A stretch of 56,197 nucleotides of DNA from Bacillota bacterium (GTDB lineage Bacteria; Bacillota; UBA5301; JAMCQP01), in contig JAMCQP010000086.1 in NCBI GenBank assembly GCA_023381695.1, positions 17,904 through 74,100 on the forward strand. The letters run 5' to 3'. Of this stretch, positions 50,940-56,197 are shown piece after piece (within the stretch, counting starts at the first letter, position 1; each line of letters starts with the position of its first letter). Made by a program: the position numbers and the translations under genes. Under the pieces are notes generated by a model. The model was not told the origin of the DNA, did not search any database, and worked only from the letters and a program-made list of their open reading frames with translations.

Positions 50940-50957
50940 CTCCCCGGCAGCTTTGGG

Positions 50958-50986
50958 CAGGAAAGCAGGCCCAGATGGACCTGCTT
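50958..50986. repeat. Intercistronic stem-loop in the second ECF operon
   Basis: GGAAAGCAGG and CCTGCTTCC pair around a 10-nt loop between the S-component and ATPase genes. No T-tract follows, so it is more likely an mRNA stabiliser or attenuator than a strong terminator. Confidence 0.5.
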
Positions 50987-51010
50987 CCTCCGCGGATCAC
51001 TTTTAGTTGA

Positions 51011-51592
51011 TCACTTCTTCTTGCCAAACCAGGACCAATCGGGCTTCATAAACTCGGGCGCCGTCAGCAGCAGCAGAGCCGGAACTACGTTGTAAATGAG
51101 CATAAAACCGACATATGGCCCACCGAGGAAATTGTACGTGATCAAGGCTTTTAGCGGCATAAGCTTGAAAATGTAAGCGTAGAGAATGATCCAATACCAG
51201 TACTGCAGGAAAAGCGCGAACATATTCCAAACCCAGAAGGCTACCACCCTGATCCAGCGGTTGGCAATTTTATAGATCTGTTTGTACAGCAGGGCCAACA
51301 CCATTACATGAATCATGTAGCCGGGCCAACCCCAGAGGCCGACCTCCGAGGGCAGGCTGTCCAGAAACATGATGATTCCGCCGGCCCACGGCCCAGCAAT
51401 AGCAGTGCCTAGAGTAAGCCATAATCCGCCAAAATTCATCGACACACCCGGAAGATAGAACGGAATGGTAATCTTGAGGGCCTCGAAAGCGAAGGTAATT
51501 CCGCCGAAAACGGCGGCAATAGCAACCTGTCGGGCGCTCATCACCGTGTTCCGCTTCTTCAACTCTGTCTGCGGAGACGCAAGGTTCGTCAT
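51011..51592 (-). CDS. ECF transporter substrate-binding (S) component beside hyuAB
   Basis: 193 residues with about six helices. The N-terminal MSARQVAIAAVFGGITFAFE and MNFGGLWLTLGTAIAGPWAG are typical of ECF-S proteins. Many Trp and Tyr residues (LQYWYWIILYAY, LWGWPGYM) line the later helices. ATG 51592 has GGGGGTG 6 nt upstream and overlaps the cupin gene by neither start nor stop beyond a few bases. The substrate is unknown, but co-location with hydantoinase/oxoprolinase genes suggests a cyclic amide or related N-heterocycle. Confidence 0.78.
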   Translation of the reverse strand: MTNLASPQTELKKRNTVMSARQVAIAAVFGGITFAFEALKITIPFYLPGVSMNFGGLWLTLGTAIAGPWAGGIIMFLDSLPSEVGLWGWPGYMIHVMVLALLYKQIYKIANRWIRVVAFWVWNMFALFLQYWYWIILYAYIFKLMPLKALITYNFLGGPYVGFMLIYNVVPALLLLTAPEFMKPDWSWFGKKK

Positions 51593-51597
51593 CTTAT

Positions 51598-51999
51598 TCA
51601 CCCCCTTTCTTCAGGGAATGGCATCGTTACCGCCCGCAAGAGCGGGAAAGGAGGGTTTACCAACACCCAAAAGATCGTTGCCGGGTCGCAACTGTCATTG
51701 CACGACCAGTGAGTCTCCCCCGCGGCAAGAAAGGTTACCGTCCCGGCGCTCAACGTTCGTGTTTCTGAAGCTGTGCCTGCGGTAATCTTCCCGCTGACAA
51801 TGTAGGAAATCTCATCGGCGTCGTGGACGCCCATTCCCTCGCCGGGAACCCTGACCCCCGGCGGAATGATCGCCACTCCCACGGCAAGCATCCTCCCGGC
51901 TTCCTCGGCGGTGAGCAGGTTCTCCATGATCACACTTCTGTCCAGAACGTTAGAAGGAACTTTGCCAACGCCCACCGCGGATATGGTAACCGTCCTCAT
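51598..51999 (-). CDS. Small cupin-domain protein
   Basis: 133 residues. The single cupin barrel (about 35-115) has motif 1 as VHDADEISYIVSGKITAG, with His and Glu but lacking the second usual His, and motif 2 as LSAGTVTFLAAGETHWSCND, with its His. It could bind metal and a small carboxylate. The start overlaps the hyuB stop (ATGA), and it lies between the hydrolase and the ECF-S gene. It may be an isomerase, ligand-binding or accessory protein of the same pathway. Confidence 0.8.
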   Translation of the reverse strand: MRTVTISAVGVGKVPSNVLDRSVIMENLLTAEEAGRMLAVGVAIIPPGVRVPGEGMGVHDADEISYIVSGKITAGTASETRTLSAGTVTFLAAGETHWSCNDSCDPATIFWVLVNPPFPLLRAVTMPFPEERG

Positions 52000-53756
52000 T
52001 TTTTGAGAGCCTCCCGCTCCACAGTAAGACCAAGAACCTTAAGCGTTCCCGGCTCCAAAACCACACCGTAATCCGCCTCGGCTTCGTCGATGCTGATGTA
52101 CTCATTCCGTACATCGTCCACCACCAACCTCACCGGGCGCTCCATTGGGTTCCCCCAGCCACCGCCTGCTCCGGTAATCAGCCGCGCTACCTCGTCTTTG
52201 ACCAGGCGGTAACGGGCCGTCTTGCCAAATACCACCGGCGGCCGGCCATCCTTATGCAGGATGTGCACAGCATTTTGCGATCCCTGTTTACCTTCTGCCA
52301 TCCCCCATGGGAGGAACTTGTGGCGTCCGAAAGTCGCTGTCAGATAAGCTTCATCGCCGATTATCCGATAATCCCGCACAAGGCCCCGGCCGCCACGGTA
52401 CTTTCCGGCACCGCCACCGCTGGTGTTGAGGGCATACTGATCTACCAGTATCCCGTGTCTGGTCTCCGTGACCTCCACGGGGATGATGTACGTTTCCCCA
52501 TCACCCACGCAAACAAGTCCGTTTTCCCCATCTTTGTCGATCCCCGCCCCCCAACCGCCAGCCTGGGGCTCAACCAGCAAGAAAAGTTCGCCCGTATCGG
52601 GGTGGTTGCCTGCTACCACGACGCCGCAAACGCTCAGGAAGTGCCCCGCCGTAAGCCTTCCGGGCACAACAGGAGCGAGAGCCTTCCACACCAGATCCGT
52701 GACGTATTCCATTGTCTCCCAGTAAGTTGACACTGCGGCCGGGCGCTCAGCGGTGAAAATAGTCCGCGGCGGACAAATCACGCGCAAGGGACGGAAAACG
52801 CCCTCGTTCGTGGGGGTGTTCGGCCCAACCAGGGCTTTCAGGATACTGCGCAACCCGGATTCCAACCCGGTGCAGGTGCAGTTCACCGGCCCAGGCACCT
52901 GCGAGTGGGTACCGGTAAAGTCACAGATGAACTCATCGTCGGTGATGGTCACCTTGACCCGGACCGGGAAAGGACCGTTGCCAATGCCGTCGTCATCGAT
53001 AAAGTCTTCAGCCTCATAAACCCCTTTGGGCAGTTTGGAGAGTTCTAGCCGGGCCAGTTGCTCCCCCTGGTCCAGCAAACGGCCCATACAGGTCACAACC
53101 ATATCTTTCCCATATTTTCCAAGGACTTCCGAAAGCCGCCGCTCGCCTACACGAAGAGCAGCCACCTGCGCCCACATGTCTCCCAGAGTCATGTCCGGCA
53201 TGCGAACATTGGCGGCAATGAGATCCACCATGCTATCAATCACTTGCCCCGCTTTAAAAAGCTTGACACAGGGAAATTGTAGCCCCTCCTGGTAGACCTC
53301 CGTCGAATCAGTGGTCCAACTTCCAGGGTCCTTGCCCCCTACCTCGGTCCAATGCGCTTTGTTGGCTGAATAGGCTACCACCTGGCTATCATAGAAAATG
53401 GGCATTACCAAAGCCACGTCGGACAGGTGTGTTCCACCGCCGCCGTAAGGATCGTTGGTGATGATCATGTCGCCTGGCTCCAACAATCCCTTCCTGGCGA
53501 ACTTCTCAATGGCATCCTTGACAGCGAAGGTAAGGGTGCCCAGGAAACCGGTCACTCCGTTGCCCTGGGTAATAAGCTGTCCCTCGGCGTCGGTGAGGCC
53601 GCAGGCATAATCCAGCACTTCGTAAATGATCGGACTCTTGCTGGTCCGCTCCAGTGCGTAGAACATCTCATCGCCGATTGCCACCAGGGTATTCTTCACG
53701 ATCTCCAGGGTGAAGGGATCGACATCTACCGAAGCTGCCCTGTTAACTAACCGCAC
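51996..53756 (-). CDS. hyuB: Hydantoinase B/oxoprolinase family subunit
   Basis: 586 residues, the full length of HyuB. Family blocks are clear: VDPFTLEIVKNTLVAIGDEM, YACGLTDAEGQLITQGNG, ITNDPYGGGGTHLSDVALV and the C-terminal LNTSGGGAGKYRGGRGLVRD with ITGAGGGWGNP. With HyuA it performs ATP-dependent opening of a cyclic amide, such as N-methylhydantoin or 5-oxoproline, or carboxylation of acetone-like substrates. It starts 3 bp after hyuA. Confidence 0.94.
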   Translation of the reverse strand: MRLVNRAASVDVDPFTLEIVKNTLVAIGDEMFYALERTSKSPIIYEVLDYACGLTDAEGQLITQGNGVTGFLGTLTFAVKDAIEKFARKGLLEPGDMIITNDPYGGGGTHLSDVALVMPIFYDSQVVAYSANKAHWTEVGGKDPGSWTTDSTEVYQEGLQFPCVKLFKAGQVIDSMVDLIAANVRMPDMTLGDMWAQVAALRVGERRLSEVLGKYGKDMVVTCMGRLLDQGEQLARLELSKLPKGVYEAEDFIDDDGIGNGPFPVRVKVTITDDEFICDFTGTHSQVPGPVNCTCTGLESGLRSILKALVGPNTPTNEGVFRPLRVICPPRTIFTAERPAAVSTYWETMEYVTDLVWKALAPVVPGRLTAGHFLSVCGVVVAGNHPDTGELFLLVEPQAGGWGAGIDKDGENGLVCVGDGETYIIPVEVTETRHGILVDQYALNTSGGGAGKYRGGRGLVRDYRIIGDEAYLTATFGRHKFLPWGMAEGKQGSQNAVHILHKDGRPPVVFGKTARYRLVKDEVARLITGAGGGWGNPMERPVRLVVDDVRNEYISIDEAEADYGVVLEPGTLKVLGLTVEREALKK

Positions 53757-53759
53757 AGT

Positions 53760-55808
53760 TCACACCCCCAACTCAATGATCAGGTTGCCATAGTCATCAA
53801 CGGTGAGCCGTTGGCCAGGAAAGACCACGGTGGATGCCGCTGGTTCTTCTACCACCGCCGGACCCGTCAAGGTTGCACCCGCCGCCAACTTGCTACGCTC
53901 ATAGATAACGGCTTCTTGCCAGCCTTCCTGGTCAAAGTGAACCTTGCGGATTCCCTTCATTGCCTCCCGAGCAGCTACGCCGCGGGTCGTGAGTTTGACC
54001 AGTTCAGGCTTGGAAACCGTGCCAAAAGCGGTAAGGTGGAAGTTTACGTATTCAATGGGAGATTCAAGCCGGAAGGTGTAGGACTGCTCATGAAGCTGGT
54101 GGAACCGGACTCTGGTCTCCTCCAGTAGCGCTTCGTCCAGTTTTACAGTTGGCACGGGAACCTTGACCGTGTGCTCCTGCCCAAGGTAGCGCATATCGGC
54201 GAATCGAGAGAATACAACCTGCTCTGGTCGAATTCGCTCGTTAACATAATGCTTTGCGGCCTCGGCTTCCAGTTCCCGCCATAAGGCATTGGCATCTTCA
54301 GGGCTGAACTGGTCCGCCCGGCGGATAGATGTCTGGATCACGTCGTAGCGCAGATCCGTCATCAACATTCCCCAGGCTGAAAAGACGGCTGGCGCCACGG
54401 GGATCACGACCTTTTTCACTCGCAGTTCACGGGCCAATGCCATGGCGTGCATTGAGCCACCGCCGCCAAAAGCCACCAGTGCAAAGTCACGTGGATCATG
54501 GCCCCGGCGGACTGAAACCAGCTTGAGGGCGTTGACCATGTTGGCGTTGGCCAGCCGGATAATCCCCAGGGCGGCTTCATCAGTGGTCACTCCCAAACGC
54601 TCGGCAAGGTGTCCGATAGCCTCTTGGGCCTTGGCTATATCCGCCTTGATTTCACCGCCGAGGAAATAGTTGGGGTTGATTCGTCCGGCAACCAGATTGG
54701 CATCAGTGACTGTGGCGCTGGTTCCCCCACGGCTATAACAGACCGGTCCCGGCACTGCTCCCGCGCTCTGCGGACCAACGTGCAGCGAGCCCGCCGCATC
54801 AATCCAGGCGATGCTGCCTCCTCCCGCACCGATCTCCACGATGTCCACCACCGGGATCTTGATCGGATAGCCGGCAAACTCCCTTGTCCATTCGATCTTG
54901 TACTCGGTGGTCACCTTCATCTCAAAGTTTTCTATTAACGAGCATTTAACCGTTGTGCCGCCGATGTCCAGGGCAATCACGTTTTTCTCGTCCAACAGCC
55001 GGCCCACCACCGAGGCCCCAAAAATCCCCGCCACAGGACCAGACTCGACCATTTGGATCTGTGAGTGTCTGGCCTGCTGAAAACTGGTGGTCCCGCCGTT
55101 AGACTGCATAATGTAACGGCTCCGGCCGACGCCCAGGTGTTCCAGGCGCTCTGCCAGACGGTCGATATATTGCCGGGCGGTGGGCATTACGTAAGAATTA
55201 AGCACCGCTGTACTCGTACGTTCATACTCCCGCCATTCCCTGGTGATCTCGTGGGAAACAGTCAACGCCACCTCCGGCCACTCGGCGCGGACTATTTCGG
55301 CGCAACGCCTTTCATGAGCCGGGTTGACATAGGAGTGCAGGAAGCAGATAGCCACGGCTTCGACTCCCTCGGCGCGCAGGCGCTGAATGGCGCGGTGGAT
55401 CTCCTCCTCCTTCAGTGGCTTCAGCACTTCCCCTTTATAATTAATCCGCTCCTCTATTTCAAAGCGCAAATAGCGCGGCACAAAGGGCTTGGGCTTACGG
55501 TAGTAAAAATTGTAAAGATCCGGGCGATTGCCTCTGCCGATCTCCAATACGTCACGAAACCCCTTGGTGGTGATAAGGGCCGTTTTTGCTCCTTTGCGCT
55601 CCGTGAGCGCGTTGATGATCACCGTGGTACCGTGGACGAAGAAGTCCACTTCGCGAGGGTCGATTCCAGCTTTACCAATAGTGTTGATTACCCCTGCTTC
55701 GAAATTGGGCGGGGTGGTGTCCACCTTGGCAAACCCTACCCGGCCTGTCTTTTCGTCGAGGTAAACCAGGTCGGTGAAGGTACCGCCGATGTCCGTCGCT
55801 ATTCGCAT
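53760..55808 (-). CDS. hyuA: Hydantoinase A/oxoprolinase family subunit
   Basis: About 682 residues. The actin-like ATPase signatures are present: ATDIGGTFTDLVYLDEKTGR at the N-terminus, VHGTTVIINALTERKG, ALDIGGTTVKCSLI and LVAFGGGGSMHAMALARELR. ATG 55808 has AAGGAG 7 nt upstream. HyuA activates the substrate by phosphorylation for HyuB. Which member it is (N-methylhydantoinase, 5-oxoprolinase or acetone carboxylase-like) is not set; no gamma subunit of acetone carboxylase is nearby. Confidence 0.94.
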   Translation of the reverse strand: MRIATDIGGTFTDLVYLDEKTGRVGFAKVDTTPPNFEAGVINTIGKAGIDPREVDFFVHGTTVIINALTERKGAKTALITTKGFRDVLEIGRGNRPDLYNFYYRKPKPFVPRYLRFEIEERINYKGEVLKPLKEEEIHRAIQRLRAEGVEAVAICFLHSYVNPAHERRCAEIVRAEWPEVALTVSHEITREWREYERTSTAVLNSYVMPTARQYIDRLAERLEHLGVGRSRYIMQSNGGTTSFQQARHSQIQMVESGPVAGIFGASVVGRLLDEKNVIALDIGGTTVKCSLIENFEMKVTTEYKIEWTREFAGYPIKIPVVDIVEIGAGGGSIAWIDAAGSLHVGPQSAGAVPGPVCYSRGGTSATVTDANLVAGRINPNYFLGGEIKADIAKAQEAIGHLAERLGVTTDEAALGIIRLANANMVNALKLVSVRRGHDPRDFALVAFGGGGSMHAMALARELRVKKVVIPVAPAVFSAWGMLMTDLRYDVIQTSIRRADQFSPEDANALWRELEAEAAKHYVNERIRPEQVVFSRFADMRYLGQEHTVKVPVPTVKLDEALLEETRVRFHQLHEQSYTFRLESPIEYVNFHLTAFGTVSKPELVKLTTRGVAAREAMKGIRKVHFDQEGWQEAVIYERSKLAAGATLTGPAVVEEPAASTVVFPGQRLTVDDYGNLIIELGV

Positions 55809-55857
55809 TTTATCGCTCCTTTCTCTGCTGCCTATTAGTGGCACGTAACGCTTGTGC

Positions 55858-56197
55858 TTAATAAAAAAGGCGGGGTGTCAAGATCCACAGGGCTTGCACC
55901 GGCTCCGTCGTCCGATTTTCCCAGTGATGCGGAACCGAAGAATCGAAGTGAATTGAATCCCCGGGACCCAGCACGTAGCACTCGCCATCGATGATCATGG
56001 TCAGAGCACCTTTGAGCACGTACCCAAACTCCTCGCCCCGATGAGTGTAGGTGAGTGTTTCACTTTTTTTTAACCCCGGCGGCACCGTCACAATCAAGGG
56101 CTCCAGCACCTTGTTTTCCAGGCTGCCGGAGAGGGAATTGTAAACGATCCTTGAACCTTCCAGTTGAAAGTCCTGGCGCTGGTCAAGTCTTGCCACC
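55858..56197 (-). CDS. Cupin C-terminal part of a probable XRE-family regulator, cut by the window edge
   Basis: The last 112 or so residues of a longer protein. The cupin has motif 1 as THRGEEFGYVLKGALTMII and motif 2 as LGPGDSIHFDSSVPHHWENR, ending in TPRLFY. This form is typical of XRE helix-turn-helix regulators with a C-terminal cupin (PuuR-like). The helix-turn-helix would lie beyond 56197. It precedes hyuA on the same strand and probably controls the hyuAB-ECF genes. Confidence 0.8.
   Translation of the reverse strand, partial: VARLDQRQDFQLEGSRIVYNSLSGSLENKVLEPLIVTVPPGLKKSETLTYTHRGEEFGYVLKGALTMIIDGECYVLGPGDSIHFDSSVPHHWENRTTEPVQALWILTPRLFY

Noticed and set aside
53760..56197. Acetone carboxylase operon
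   Set aside because: HyuA/HyuB-like subunits are present, but no gamma subunit is adjacent and the next genes are a cupin and ECF transporter parts.

Overview
The window is bacterial chromosome from a moderately GC-rich, spore-forming member of the Bacillota (Clostridia-like). Support comes from four alpha/beta-type small acid-soluble spore protein (SASP) genes, a YtxC-like sporulation gene beside thrS, T-box and c-di-AMP riboswitch leaders, ECF transporters, sigma-A promoters with 17-nt spacers and strong AGGAGG-type ribosome binding sites. A genus cannot be named from the sequence alone. No rRNA, CRISPR array, intact insertion sequence or prophage was seen.

Layout. (1) 1-4526: a FadR-type GntR regulator with its own promoter and palindromic operator, an iron alcohol dehydrogenase, an SCP2-like lipid-binding protein and a tungsten/molybdenum aldehyde:ferredoxin oxidoreductase, closed by a perfect hairpin. 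(2) 4569-9319, minus strand: a secreted Glu/Gln-rich protein and a c-di-AMP riboswitch-controlled operon (APC permease, small membrane protein, membrane-anchored Usp protein, two RCK/TrkA proteins). (3) 9441-15018: thrS with a T-box leader, ytxC, tRNA-Val, a short acetamidase-like gene, a nitroreductase and a six-tRNA operon. (4) 15124-21866: greA, dinB with a LexA-type box, ku and a LigD-type polymerase (NHEJ), four SASP genes, a frameshifted small membrane gene and a LysM/M23 peptidase. (5) 22379-35072, minus strand: a long cluster with sugar-type and peptide-type ABC transporter parts, ROK kinase, SIS protein, PIG-L protein, serine hydrolase, GntR/HutC regulator and anmK. It reads best as salvage of cell-wall muropeptides and amino sugars. 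(6) 35187-42220, minus strand: cytochrome c maturation genes ccmE (Cys type), ccmF and ccmH with five uncharacterised membrane-anchored proteins and lgt. (7) 42658-47535: an ECF transporter (S, T, A, A') and proS. (8) 47673-48262: a decayed ccdA. (9) 48331-56197, minus strand: a second ECF transporter (S, fused A-A, T) in one cluster with a cupin, hydantoinase/oxoprolinase HyuB and HyuA, and the end of a cupin-type regulator.

The most unusual points are: the c-di-AMP-switched operon that joins a permease to RCK regulators with no channel gene; the Gram-positive Ccm operon with several unknown genes; a shared palindrome (ACTAC-N5-GTAGT) near the ccm operon, the adjacent ECF operon and the broken ccdA; the anhydro-muropeptide salvage cluster; and the HyuAB-ECF cluster. 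NHEJ genes sit directly beside spore DNA-protection genes.
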